The position numbers were made by a program, and so were the translations under genes. A DNA stretch of 39,007 nt from Ignavibacteria bacterium UBA7675 (GTDB lineage: Bacteria > Bacteroidota > Ignavibacteria > Kapaibacteriales > UB7675). The notes beneath the pieces are model-generated. The model was not told the origin of the DNA. It saw only the letters and a program-made list of their open reading frames with translations, and did not search any database. Positions 8,997 through 17,324 of this stretch are shown here, piece after piece (positions within the stretch are counted from its first letter, which is position 1; each line of letters begins with the position of its first letter). The stretch lies in contig DLHF01000054.1 of NCBI GenBank assembly GCA_002483085.1, positions 1 to 39,007 on the forward strand. Direction: 5' to 3'.

Positions 8997-9077
8997 GCCT
9001 CTGCACCGCGCAGCAACACCGCCGCGTGGTTGAGGCACCCCACTTCGCAATTCATTTCCACAATACTCGCGGTTGGC
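8997..9077 (+). repeat. 81-bp direct repeat, right copy (module 1)
   Basis: Identical to 6738-6818. Here module 1 is followed 26 bases later by module 2 (9104-9151), so this site carries the composite element in plus orientation. Confidence 0.95.
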
Positions 9078-9103
9078 CACCCGAGCAACCGACAGAAGGC
9101 ATT

Positions 9104-9151
9104 GCGACCGGTGATAACAACAGTGGCACGAACTTCACGCCCGTGCCACTG
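9104..9151 (+). repeat. Dispersed repeat module 2 with perfect hairpin
   Basis: Starts GCGACCGGTGATAACAAC and ends in CGCCCGTGCCACTG. CAGTGGCACG (9121-9130) and CGTGCCACTG (9142-9151) form a perfect 10-bp stem. It lies 28 bases beyond the end of the aldo/keto reductase gene (minus strand), where it could also serve as a 3' structure. Confidence 0.75.
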
Positions 9152-9178
9152 CATTACTCCACAGAATACAACTGCCAG

Positions 9179-10168
9179 CTATCGATTTACCGAGCCCATC
9201 GCTGCTTCGGGATAGCGCAGCCCTGCGGCTACATCTTTGGGCGCAATTGCGTCGATTGCAGCCAGCTCATCGGCAGTAAACACCACGCCGAGAGCACCGA
9301 CATTTTCTTCGAGATACGATATCCGCTTCGTGCCGGGAATCGGGAAAATATACTCGCCCTGTGCCAGTACCCACGCCAGTGCAAGCTGCGACGGCGTGCA
9401 GCCCTTCTCTGTGGCCATCTCCTGGAGCTTGCGGACAAGGTCGAGATTTTTACTAAAATTATCGCCCTGGAAGCGCGGCGAAAACCTGCGGTAGTCGCCC
9501 TCTTCAAGGTCTTCATACTTTTTGATTTGCCCAGTCAGAAACCCACGACCGAGCGGACTATAGGCCACAAACGCAATACCGAGTTCGCGACAGGTATCCA
9601 GCACGCCATCCTCCGGGTCGCGCGTCCACAGAGAGTACTCGCTCTGCACAGCGCTGATTGGATACACCTCGTGCATTCTCCGCAGCGTAGCCGCCGACAC
9701 TTCCGAAAGCCCGATACCGCGCACCTTGCCCTGCTCCACGAGTTTCCCCATTGCCTCTACTGTGTGCTCTACAGGCGTAGCGGGGTCCACGCGGTGCAAG
9801 TAGTACAAGTCGATAACATCGACATTCAGCCGTTTTAGGCTGGCTTCACACGCCGACTGCACATACTCCGGCTTTCCATTGATACCGCGCACCTGCGGAT
9901 TATTGGGATCGCGAACGATACCAAATTTCGTAGCTATAACAGCTTGATCCCGCTTGCCTGCCAGCGCTTTACCTACCAGTTCTTCATTGTGAAAAGGGCC
10001 GTACATATCGGCGGTATCAAAAAATGTGATACCGAGTTCCAACGCTCGATGAATCGTCTTGATCGACTCATCATCATTGCGCGTTCCGTAAAAATCACTC
10101 ATTCCCATACAGCCGAGGCCGAGCGCCGAAGCCGTAAGTCCTTGCGAACCCAACGTTCTTTGTTGCAT
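9179..10168 (-). CDS. Aldo/keto reductase
   Basis: A 329-residue NADPH-dependent oxidoreductase of the aldo/keto reductase superfamily, a cytoplasmic (beta/alpha)8 barrel. It most resembles the AKR13/YhdN-like group that opens with RTLG and contains LGLGCMGMS. The catalytic tetrad is visible as Asp51 and Tyr56 (FFDTADMYG), Lys81 (ATKFG) and His125 (LYYLHRVDP). The cofactor segment PIPGTKRISYLEEN lies near the C-terminus. The start at 10168 is preferred over an ATG 33 bases upstream because AGGTGG precedes it at good spacing and homology begins there. The physiological substrate cannot be told from sequence. It appears monocistronic, with repeat modules 1 and 2 beyond its 3' end. Confidence 0.93.
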   Translation of the reverse strand: MQQRTLGSQGLTASALGLGCMGMSDFYGTRNDDESIKTIHRALELGITFFDTADMYGPFHNEELVGKALAGKRDQAVIATKFGIVRDPNNPQVRGINGKPEYVQSACEASLKRLNVDVIDLYYLHRVDPATPVEHTVEAMGKLVEQGKVRGIGLSEVSAATLRRMHEVYPISAVQSEYSLWTRDPEDGVLDTCRELGIAFVAYSPLGRGFLTGQIKKYEDLEEGDYRRFSPRFQGDNFSKNLDLVRKLQEMATEKGCTPSQLALAWVLAQGEYIFPIPGTKRISYLEENVGALGVVFTADELAAIDAIAPKDVAAGLRYPEAAMGSVNR

Positions 10169-10380
10169 ACTACCCACCTGAATAAAGTGACATAGAACCA
10201 AACCGGGAATGACAATGCAACCCGGTTTTGCACATCAATACAATGCGCGGAACTGGACGCTCCAGCCCCGGGAGTATTTTGTGTGCGTACATACAATATG
10301 AGGATGTGAGAATAGGCGAGTTTTGCAGGCGCGTCTATAGGGTGACAATCTTCAGACAATTTCAGGCATCGAAAGCTATA

Positions 10381-10644
10381 TCACTTTTTGGTTTTACTAC
10401 TGTTCTTAACCTTGATTACCGCCCTTTCAGCCTTTTGAGCAGTAGATTTTTTAATGCTGGGGTTAGCTTTTACAGAAGATTTTTCTTTTACAACTCCCTT
10501 AAAAGGTGTTCCATCTGCTTTCACCGCCACAAATTTACCTGTTTTAGCATCACGCTTGATATAGTGACCAGTAGCAGGATTATAAACCTGACTTCTGCCC
10601 TTCACAGACCCCTGACGGCTTCCTGTTCCTGTATTTGTTGCCAT
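10381..10644 (-). CDS. Small lysine-rich basic protein, unknown function
   Basis: An 87-residue, strongly basic protein with a Gly/Ser/Thr-rich N-terminus (MATNTGTGSRQGS), a central segment around YNPATGHYIKRDAKTGKF, and a Lys/Ser-rich disordered tail. I recall similar short proteins annotated as hypothetical in many bacteria, but I assign no function. The charge would suit nucleic acid binding, which is inference only. It has no signal peptide or membrane segment. The ATG is preceded by an A-rich leader rather than a Shine-Dalgarno sequence. It is separate from the aldo/keto reductase downstream (over 200 bases away) and more AT-rich than that gene. Confidence 0.65.
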   Translation of the reverse strand: MATNTGTGSRQGSVKGRSQVYNPATGHYIKRDAKTGKFVAVKADGTPFKGVVKEKSSVKANPSIKKSTAQKAERAVIKVKNSSKTKK

Positions 10645-11321
10645 CGTTTTTTTAGGATAGATAGGTAATATTCAGTGTAGAAAGAATCAACAGTACTCTT
10701 ATTCTAATAAAATCATCGCTAACAAGCAAATGTAAAAATCTTCGTTACTTTCTCACCTGTAGAACCAGCCCTTACACTCCGCTTTTCTGCCGCACACTTC
10801 CCTCCCCTGTTGATAACTTTCTCTTGCCCTTTTGCAGAAATTCCCCCACGTTTGTACTGCCTTTGCAGGTATGCTCTGCCCACGGATTGTTCATCGGGCA
10901 GAGCAGTAATAGGGAAGTCGGGTGCGAAGCTCTTGTGCTTCAATTCCCGCGCGGTTGCGCCGCCGTTAGGAATGACGCTGTGTTCATAATCCCCCCTTGC
11001 CACTGTGCTCTGGAGTACACTCCAGGCGCGGGAAGGCGGAACACAAGCGAATGATTTCCAAGCCGGAAGACCTGCCTGCACTGCTCATACTGTTGCGATT
11101 ACCGGATTTTTACAATTCGCGCACGCAGCCATCCGCGCTAACGGATGCCATGAGGAGACGCTCCGACAATCCATTTCCGTCCATACTTTCTGCGGTTGCT
11201 CGCTCTGCTGCTGTGCCATTGCTCTGGCGCTGTACTTGTGCGTGCTCATCCTGTGTTGTCTGCCGTTCCTCTGCTCTGCATAGCTCTTGTGGTGTGCGTT
11301 CGCCGCATACACGCGCTTTTT
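10645..11321. other. Long intergenic region upstream of nrdB
   Basis: About 680 bases without a credible gene. It holds a perfect 10-bp stem, TGCTCTGCCC (10872-10881) with GGGCAGAGCA (10896-10905), lacking a T tract. GC-rich low-complexity sequence follows from about 10930. Open frames on both strands here show no family resemblance. I could not find convincing NrdR boxes before nrdB. Confidence 0.5.
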
Positions 11322-12329
11322 ATGAATGATTCCCCCGCTGCTCCCGACCGGCGCGACGAGCCGATCCTGCACAAAAACAACGACCGATTTGTGATCTTCC
11401 CTGTGAAGTATCACGACATCTGGCAGTTCTATAAACAAGCTGAAGCCAGCTTCTGGACTGCCGAAGAAATTGATCTCAGCCTCGACCTCCGTGACTGGGA
11501 ACGCATGAACGACGGCGAACGCTTTTTTATCTCGAATGTGCTCGCCTTCTTCGCCGCCAGCGATGGCATTGTCAACGAAAATCTCGCCGAGAATTTCCTG
11601 TCGATGGTGCAATACCCCGAAGCCCGCTTTTTCTACGGCTTCCAAGTAATGATGGAAAATATTCACTCTGAAACGTATTCCCTGCTCATCGATACATATG
11701 TCCGCGATGCCGAGGAAAAACACCGCCTGCTGCACGCTGTCGATACCATACCATGTGTGCAGAAAAAAGCCGATTGGGCGCTGCGCTGGATAGAAAACGC
11801 TTCGTTTCAGGAATTGCTTGTCGCGTTTGCAGCCGTAGAAGGCATTTTCTTTTCGGGCAGCTTCTGCTCTATTTTCTGGCTGAAAAAGCGCGGCCTGATG
11901 CCCGGCCTGTCGTTCTCCAACGAACTGATCTCGCGCGATGAAGGCTTGCACTGCGATTTTGCCTGCCTGCTGTACAATAACCACGTGCAGAATAAGCTGC
12001 CCGCCGAACGCATCTACGAGATTATCTGCAATGCCGTCGACATCGAAAAAGAATTCGTTACCGATGCCCTCCCCGTCGACTTGATTGGTATGAACTCGCG
12101 CCTGATGTGCCAGTATATCGAGTTTGTGGCCGACCGCCTGCTTGTGGCGCTGCACTGCGAAAAACGCTATAACACGACAAATCCATTCGATTTTATGGAT
12201 ATGATATCGCTGCAAGGCAAAACAAACTTTTTCGAGAAACGCGTGGCGGAATATCAAAAATCCGGTGTGATGGCAAGCGCTTCCGGCCAGAACAACAAAC
12301 CCCGATTCGCTCTCGATGAGGATTTTTAA
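11322..12329 (+). CDS. nrdB: Class Ia ribonucleotide reductase, small subunit R2
   Basis: A 335-residue R2 protein that generates the tyrosyl radical for reduction of ribonucleotides to deoxyribonucleotides, working with NrdA in the cytoplasm. It resembles the eukaryote-type R2 (FFYGFQVMMENIHSETYSLL). Likely di-iron ligands are Asp81, Glu112, His115, Glu173, Glu207 and His210, with the radical Tyr119 four residues after His115. The C-terminal FALDEDF is the conserved peptide that docks on R1. The ATG at 11322 gives a normal R2 N-terminus. The frame is open upstream to 11196, but that part reads as noncoding. nrdA follows on the same strand after 126 bases containing a module 2 repeat. Confidence 0.96.
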   Translation: MNDSPAAPDRRDEPILHKNNDRFVIFPVKYHDIWQFYKQAEASFWTAEEIDLSLDLRDWERMNDGERFFISNVLAFFAASDGIVNENLAENFLSMVQYPEARFFYGFQVMMENIHSETYSLLIDTYVRDAEEKHRLLHAVDTIPCVQKKADWALRWIENASFQELLVAFAAVEGIFFSGSFCSIFWLKKRGLMPGLSFSNELISRDEGLHCDFACLLYNNHVQNKLPAERIYEIICNAVDIEKEFVTDALPVDLIGMNSRLMCQYIEFVADRLLVALHCEKRYNTTNPFDFMDMISLQGKTNFFEKRVAEYQKSGVMASASGQNNKPRFALDEDF

Positions 12330-12372
12330 GCTCTACTGGCGCAAAGCCTTTGGCCAGAGCCGCAGCGGTGTT

Positions 12373-12420
12373 GCGACCGGCGACAGCGACCCAGCGGACG
12401 CTGCGAAGGCGCCCGTGCCA
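12373..12420 (+). repeat. Dispersed repeat module 2 between nrdB and nrdA
   Basis: Left end GCGACCGGCGACAGCGAC and right end CGCCCGTGCCA are both intact, with a short variable middle. It sits inside the nrdB-nrdA spacer, within what is probably one transcript. Confidence 0.75.
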
Positions 12421-12455
12421 TACCATATATTATTCACAACTTACTTTTCAATTCT

Positions 12456-14798
12456 ATGTTTGTAATAAAACGCAACGGGCGCCAGGAGCCTGTAAAATTT
12501 GATAAAATCACGGCGCGCATAGAGCGGCTGTGCTACGGCCTCGACCAGCAGTACATCGACCCGGTTGTGGTGGCAAAAAAAGTGATTGACGGCGTGTACA
12601 ATGGCGTGAGCACTATTGAGCTCGACCGCCTTGCTGCCGAGGTAGCTGCGGCGATGATGACAACGCATCCAGACTATGGTACGCTTGCCGCCCGCATAGC
12701 AGTTTCCAACCTGCACAAAGAAACGCAGAAGTCGTTTGCACAGACAATGGAGCGCATTTACAACTACGTCAATCCCCACACATCCGAGCCTGCGGGCTTG
12801 CTCTCCGACGAAGCCTTTGCTGTGATTACACAGCACGCCGAAGTGCTCGACTCGACGATCCTGTACGACCGCGACTTTTCCTACGATTACTTCGGCTTTC
12901 GCACCTTGGAGAAATCGTATTTGATTCGCCTCGACGGTGTAATTGTGGAGCGACCTCAGCACTTGCTTATGCGCGTAGCTGTGGGCATTCATCTCGATGA
13001 TATTACCTCGGTGATAGAAACCTACAACCTGCTTTCAGAGCGGTGGTACACCCACGCCACCCCCACGCTGTTCAACGCCGCCACACCAAAGCCACAGATG
13101 TCGTCGTGCTTTTTGCTAACGGTAAAAGAAGACAGCATCGACGGTATTTACGACACGCTGCGGCAGTGCGCTAAAATCTCGCAATCGGCTGGCGGTATCG
13201 GGCTGAATATCCACTCCATACGCGCTACGGGTTCGTATATCAGCGGCACCAACGGCACATCCAACGGCATTGTGCCCATGCTGCGCGTCTTCAACGACAC
13301 AGCGCGCTATGTGGACCAAGGCGGCGGCAAGCGCAAAGGCGCCTTTGCCATCTATATGGAACCGTGGCACGCCGATATTTTCGAGTTTCTCGACCTCAGA
13401 AAAAACCACGGCAAAGAAGAGCTGCGTGCACGCGACTTATTTTACGCGCTATGGACACCCGACCTGTTTATGAAGCGTGTTGAGGAGAATGGCGAGTGGT
13501 CGCTGTTTTGTCCGAATGAAGCACCGGGCTTGGCTGATGTCTGGGGCGAAGAATTTGAAGCTCTTTACGAGCGCTACGAACGCGAAGGGCGCGCGCGCAA
13601 GCAAGTAAAAGCACAGGATTTGTGGTTTGCCATACTCGAAGCACAAGTGGAGACAGGCACGCCGTACATGCTGTACAAAGACCACGCAAACAGCAAGTCA
13701 AACCAGCAGAACCTCGGCACTATTCGCTGTAGTAATTTGTGCACGGAAATTATGGAGTATTCATCGCCCGACGAAGTAGCGGTGTGCAATCTCGCTTCGC
13801 TCGCCCTGCCGCGCTTTGTAAGCAATGGCGCATTCGACCACGAGGCGCTGTACAACATCACAAAAGTGGCAACGCGCAACCTAAATCGCGTTATTGACCG
13901 CAACTACTACCCCGTAGAAGAAGCGCGCCGCTCGAACATGCGCCACCGGCCTATCGGCATCGGCGTGCAGGGGTTGGCCGATGTCTTTGCCCTGCTCGGC
14001 ATGCCATTTGAATCGCAAGAAGCCCAGCAACTGAACGAAGATATTTTCGAGACCATCTACTTCGCAGCGCTTACAGCATCGTGCGAGCTCGCACAAAGCG
14101 AAGGTCCATACGAGACCTACGCAGGGTCGCCTGTATCAAAGGGAATACTACAATTCGACATGTGGAATGTAACACCGCGTTCGGGCAGATGGGACTGGGA
14201 TGGCCTGCGCGAAAAGATAGCTCTCAACGGTGTACGCAATTCCCTGTTAGTAGCGCCTATGCCTACAGCCAGCACCTCGCAGATACTGGGCAACAACGAA
14301 TGCTTCGAGCCTTTCACTTCTAATATTTACACGCGCCGAGTGCTCGCCGGGGAATTCATTGTTGTCAACAAGTACCTGCTGCGCGACCTCATACAACTCG
14401 GGCTGTGGAACGACGCCATGCGCAACCGCCTTATCGCTGCTAATGGCTCGGTGCAAGCCATCGAAGAGATTCCGGAGCATATACGCGAGCTGTACAAAAC
14501 AGTGTGGGAAATCAAACAACGCACGCTTATTGACATGGCTGCTGCACGCGGAGCGTATATCGACCAGAGCCAGAGCCTGAACGTGCATATGATAGAAGCC
14601 AGTGCATCCAAGCTGACGTCGATGCACTTCTACGCATGGAAAAAGGGATTAAAAACAGGGATGTATTATTTGCGTACAAAGGCCGCAAGCGATGCTATTA
14701 AATTTACAGTTGATACACAGAGCTTGCAAAGCCAAAGCGACACAGAAGGCGCAGCGTGCCTCATCGGTGATCCCGATTGCATAGCATGCAGTGCATAG
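12456..14798 (+). CDS. nrdA: Class Ia ribonucleotide reductase, large subunit R1
   Basis: A 780-residue catalytic subunit of the eukaryote-like class Ia type. The N-terminal ATP-cone (FVIKRNGRQEPVKFDKI onward, about residues 1-90) gives allosteric activity control. The redox pair is Cys218 (MSSCFLL) and Cys444 (VAVCNLAS). The active-site triad is Asn427, Cys429 and Glu431 in SNLCTEI. The C-terminus ends with a Cys-x-x-Cys pair at 775 and 778, which relays electrons from thioredoxin or glutaredoxin. Length is normal. The start has no evident Shine-Dalgarno sequence and follows an AT-rich leader. Gene order is nrdB then nrdA; the spacer repeat may affect relative expression. Confidence 0.97.
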   Translation: MFVIKRNGRQEPVKFDKITARIERLCYGLDQQYIDPVVVAKKVIDGVYNGVSTIELDRLAAEVAAAMMTTHPDYGTLAARIAVSNLHKETQKSFAQTMERIYNYVNPHTSEPAGLLSDEAFAVITQHAEVLDSTILYDRDFSYDYFGFRTLEKSYLIRLDGVIVERPQHLLMRVAVGIHLDDITSVIETYNLLSERWYTHATPTLFNAATPKPQMSSCFLLTVKEDSIDGIYDTLRQCAKISQSAGGIGLNIHSIRATGSYISGTNGTSNGIVPMLRVFNDTARYVDQGGGKRKGAFAIYMEPWHADIFEFLDLRKNHGKEELRARDLFYALWTPDLFMKRVEENGEWSLFCPNEAPGLADVWGEEFEALYERYEREGRARKQVKAQDLWFAILEAQVETGTPYMLYKDHANSKSNQQNLGTIRCSNLCTEIMEYSSPDEVAVCNLASLALPRFVSNGAFDHEALYNITKVATRNLNRVIDRNYYPVEEARRSNMRHRPIGIGVQGLADVFALLGMPFESQEAQQLNEDIFETIYFAALTASCELAQSEGPYETYAGSPVSKGILQFDMWNVTPRSGRWDWDGLREKIALNGVRNSLLVAPMPTASTSQILGNNECFEPFTSNIYTRRVLAGEFIVVNKYLLRDLIQLGLWNDAMRNRLIAANGSVQAIEEIPEHIRELYKTVWEIKQRTLIDMAAARGAYIDQSQSLNVHMIEASASKLTSMHFYAWKKGLKTGMYYLRTKAASDAIKFTVDTQSLQSQSDTEGAACLIGDPDCIACSA

Positions 14799-14802
14799 CG
14801 TG

Positions 14803-14842
14803 CACACTTGTCCGGTAGGGACACGTGTGGGATATCCCTACC
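14803..14842. terminator. Possible stem-loops between convergent genes
   Basis: CACACTTGTCC (14803-14813) pairs with GGACACGTGTG (14819-14829) with one mismatch. An alternative perfect 8-bp stem is GGTAGGGA (14814-14821) with TCCCTACC (14835-14842). These lie in the 62-base gap between nrdA and the convergent lipoprotein gene. There is no T tract on the plus strand, so termination is a guess. Confidence 0.35.
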
Positions 14843-14860
14843 TGCCCGGCTAACATGCCT

Positions 14861-15526
14861 TTACCGGGAACCTTTTTGTGTATTTGCATGATGATACCGC
14901 ACGGCCTTGGCAATATCTACCAGCATGCGGTCGGCGATATCGGCAAGGGCTTCGCTGTAGGCGGCTGGTATGGACGCTGCGCTTCCATCAGCGCGCTTTA
15001 CGCTGGCTTCGTACACCCGTTGCAGAATAACCGGGCGCTCGATCTCCATAGGTTCGATATTAATAAGCGCAATCTGGATTTTCATTGTCACCGCACCCGG
15101 ATTGCTGTTTCCATTGTCGGCGATCATTTCCAGCACCTTGCCTTCGAGAATGTAGTCGGGCAGCAGTGCAGAGCCCGATTGGGCAACTCCATTGCGAAAG
15201 ATATTTTTCTCGATGTAGCGGTTTGCAATAAAATCGGTTATCATGTCGGGTACTTCGGTAAGCCACCGATGGTACACATAAAAATCCACCTGACGAACAT
15301 TGTCGTTGAAGTAGACAATATGGTCGTTGTTATACTCCTCATTCGTCGTAAACGAGCGGATATACAACGTACCTGGAAGTGTATCGGTTGTTTGGATAGA
15401 CGTCGATTTCTGTTGCAACCTGTAGTAAACAGTAGGCTGGTAGGACGACTTCAGAGAAATACAACTCTGAGCCAGGCCTGATGCAGCCAACAGAAGTGCG
15501 CATAAGATAAATCTGATAGCATTCAT
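14861..15526 (-). CDS. ABC-type transport auxiliary lipoprotein (MlaD partner)
   Basis: A 221-residue exported protein, last gene of the Mla-type operon. The N-terminus is a hydrophobic signal (FILCALLLAASGLAQSC) ending in a cysteine that fits a loose lipobox, so it is probably an outer-membrane lipoprotein. The rest resembles the ABC_trans_aux/PqiC-like family: a beta-rich segment starting YYRLQ, then a VYHRWLTEVPDMITDFI helix and a C-terminal ALADIADRMLVDIAKAV helix. In related systems this protein helps the MCE tunnel contact the outer membrane. It starts three bases after the MCE gene ends, so translational coupling is likely. The family assignment rests mainly on context plus this pattern. 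Confidence 0.75.
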   Translation of the reverse strand: MNAIRFILCALLLAASGLAQSCISLKSSYQPTVYYRLQQKSTSIQTTDTLPGTLYIRSFTTNEEYNNDHIVYFNDNVRQVDFYVYHRWLTEVPDMITDFIANRYIEKNIFRNGVAQSGSALLPDYILEGKVLEMIADNGNSNPGAVTMKIQIALINIEPMEIERPVILQRVYEASVKRADGSAASIPAAYSEALADIADRMLVDIAKAVRYHHANTQKGSR

Positions 15527-15529
15527 AAA

Positions 15530-16513
15530 TTATTCTTCCGGGGGAGCAGGTTCAACAAGAATAGACTGTGAAGGGTTATCCGAAATTTTGCGAAGTGTTT
15601 TCTGCAACTGCTTGTTGGTGGACTTAAACTGCTCCACTGCCTCGCCGACCGAAAACATCGTATTGTCTACCCGGTAACCAAGAGTGTTAATAAGCGTTCC
15701 GGCAGTTTGCGCCAGAGTATCGTACCGAGCAAATGCCCGATCCACCTTATACGGAATATTTACCCTTTTCAGACTATCAACTTCAGCGCGCAGTTCTGCC
15801 ATTGTTTCCTGAAGCATCAGCGCCGTTTGTGCAGCGTGATCTGTAGCGAGGTTAATATTTTCTAAATAGCGTGCATCTTGTATCTGGCCGAGTATTTCAT
15901 TTGCCGTATAGCTCGACTTCTCGAAATTGCGGAGGATAGCCTGCATTTTGGGATCGCTGAAGAACGACGACACTGAGCGCAGCACGCCTGTAGCTTCTGT
16001 GGACATACCTTCGAGGTCGACAGCGCGGATATTATTGACAATATCTGTGAGCGCAATCTCAATTTTTTCGATACCAGAAGCCGTAGAAAGTATGACTGGA
16101 TACGGAGGCGGAAAATTAATTCGCGGATAGAGGGCAGCAGCTTTTTCGCTTTCGGGATAAAACAACTGTAGAAATTTGCCGCCAGCAATACCCGCAATTT
16201 CTGCTTTTACTCGTATGCGCTCGTTGATGTCAGTTTTACTTTCAATCTCGAACACAACCTCGATGAGCTTGCCATCAGGAGCCAATCCAATAGTTTTCAC
16301 ATTGCCAATAGGCACGCCCTGATACTTTACCGGACTTCCCGGATCGAGGCCTTCTACTGATCCATCAAAATAGGTGACATACTTAGTGTAATCAGTAAAC
16401 AGACTGGACACACCAAGCCAGATGACGGCAGTAGCGAGAACAACAAAACCGATAAGAACAAACAACCCTATGAGGAATGGATTAGTTTTGCGTCGTGTAG
16501 GAATAACAGCCAT
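15530..16513 (-). CDS. mlaD: MCE-domain lipid-binding protein (MlaD-like)
   Basis: A 327-residue inner-membrane-anchored periplasmic protein. One transmembrane helix lies at about residues 12-34, followed by a single MCE domain (about 41-120) with the typical GLDPGSPVKYQGVPIGNV stretch and a GGKFLQL strand. A long C-terminal helical region has heptad-like character (ALMLQETMAELRAEVDSLKR). MCE proteins form hexameric rings that shuttle phospholipids between inner and outer membranes. Being much longer than E. coli MlaD, it may form a needle-like extension as in PqiB/YebT-type or actinobacterial MCE proteins, which is inference. It lies between the ATPase gene and the lipoprotein gene on the same strand. 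Confidence 0.9.
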   Translation of the reverse strand: MAVIPTRRKTNPFLIGLFVLIGFVVLATAVIWLGVSSLFTDYTKYVTYFDGSVEGLDPGSPVKYQGVPIGNVKTIGLAPDGKLIEVVFEIESKTDINERIRVKAEIAGIAGGKFLQLFYPESEKAAALYPRINFPPPYPVILSTASGIEKIEIALTDIVNNIRAVDLEGMSTEATGVLRSVSSFFSDPKMQAILRNFEKSSYTANEILGQIQDARYLENINLATDHAAQTALMLQETMAELRAEVDSLKRVNIPYKVDRAFARYDTLAQTAGTLINTLGYRVDNTMFSVGEAVEQFKSTNKQLQKTLRKISDNPSQSILVEPAPPEE

Positions 16514-16558
16514 AAGTACCTCTATTACATCATTGCAGTATTGCAGTGTTTACCCGGG

Positions 16559-17317
16559 TCAATATTCTGCCGGGACGCGGTTGAAAAAGTTGGATACAAG
16601 TTCGTTGTCGGAGTTCTGCAATTCCTCGACTGTTCCCTCGGCAATAATATTGTGCGTACTTTTGTCGAGCATAATGATGCGTTGGGCAATTTCCAGAACG
16701 CTGGGGAGCTCGTGTGTCACCACGATCATTGTAACACCGAGTATGGAATTTAGTTCCTTGATGAGCTTGTCTAATGCCGCCGAAGTACTGGGGTCCAAAC
16801 CCGCCGATGGCTCGTCGAAGTAGAGAATATCCGGGTCGAGTGCAAGTGCACGTGCAAGCCCTGCGCGCTTCTTCATACCACCGCTAATTTCCGACGGCAG
16901 AAACTCGTCGTAGTCCTTCAGCCCTACCGCTCCGAGCTTCATGCGCACAATTTTCATAATCTGCTCCGGCTCTAAGTCGGTATAGGTTTCCAATGGCAGT
17001 GCGATATTTTCAGCGAGCGTCATCGACGCAAGCAGCCCGCTAGCCTGGAACAAAATACCAACATCGCGTAGAATCTCGCGTTGTTCCTCTGGGGCAGCCG
17101 TTACAAGGTCTCTTCCTTCGTACAGCACTTTGCCTTCGCTTGGCTCCTGTAGCCCTGTCATAGTGCGTAGCAGCGTACTTTTGCCTGAGCCAGACCCACC
17201 GAGCAGTACTAATATCTCGCCGCGATAGACATCAAACGACACGTTTTCCAGCACAGTCCTATCGCCAAAGCGCACGGTAATACCCTGCACCTGTATATAA
17301 GGCTTTTTTTCGCTCAT
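16559..17317 (-). CDS. mlaF: ABC transporter ATPase (MlaF-like)
   Basis: A 252-residue nucleotide-binding subunit of the lipid-transport ABC complex, acting on the cytoplasmic face. Walker A is GGSGSGKST (residues 40-48), the Q-loop Gln is near 91, the signature SGGMKKR starts at 145, and Walker B YFDEP has Asp168-Glu169. The H-loop lies in VVTHELPS. The SGGM signature and EISGGMKKRAGLARA context are typical of MlaF. An ATG at 17317 with GAGG about six bases upstream is preferred over an in-frame GTG at 17323. The permease stop lies eight bases upstream, so the two are very likely co-translated. Confidence 0.95.
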   Translation of the reverse strand: MSEKKPYIQVQGITVRFGDRTVLENVSFDVYRGEILVLLGGSGSGKSTLLRTMTGLQEPSEGKVLYEGRDLVTAAPEEQREILRDVGILFQASGLLASMTLAENIALPLETYTDLEPEQIMKIVRMKLGAVGLKDYDEFLPSEISGGMKKRAGLARALALDPDILYFDEPSAGLDPSTSAALDKLIKELNSILGVTMIVVTHELPSVLEIAQRIIMLDKSTHNIIAEGTVEELQNSDNELVSNFFNRVPAEY

Positions 17318-17324
17318 AGCCACC

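Noticed and set aside
8993..9838. 281-codon plus-strand frame starting in the right 81-bp repeat
   Set aside because: Most of it is antisense to the aldo/keto reductase and its start is inside a noncoding repeat.
10719..11283. Overlapping open frames on both strands upstream of nrdB
   Set aside because: Biased composition, mutually overlapping, no start signals and no recognisable motifs.
11085..12257. 390-codon open frame opposite nrdB
   Set aside because: nrdB on the plus strand has all iron ligands and the radical tyrosine; the antisense frame is a shadow.
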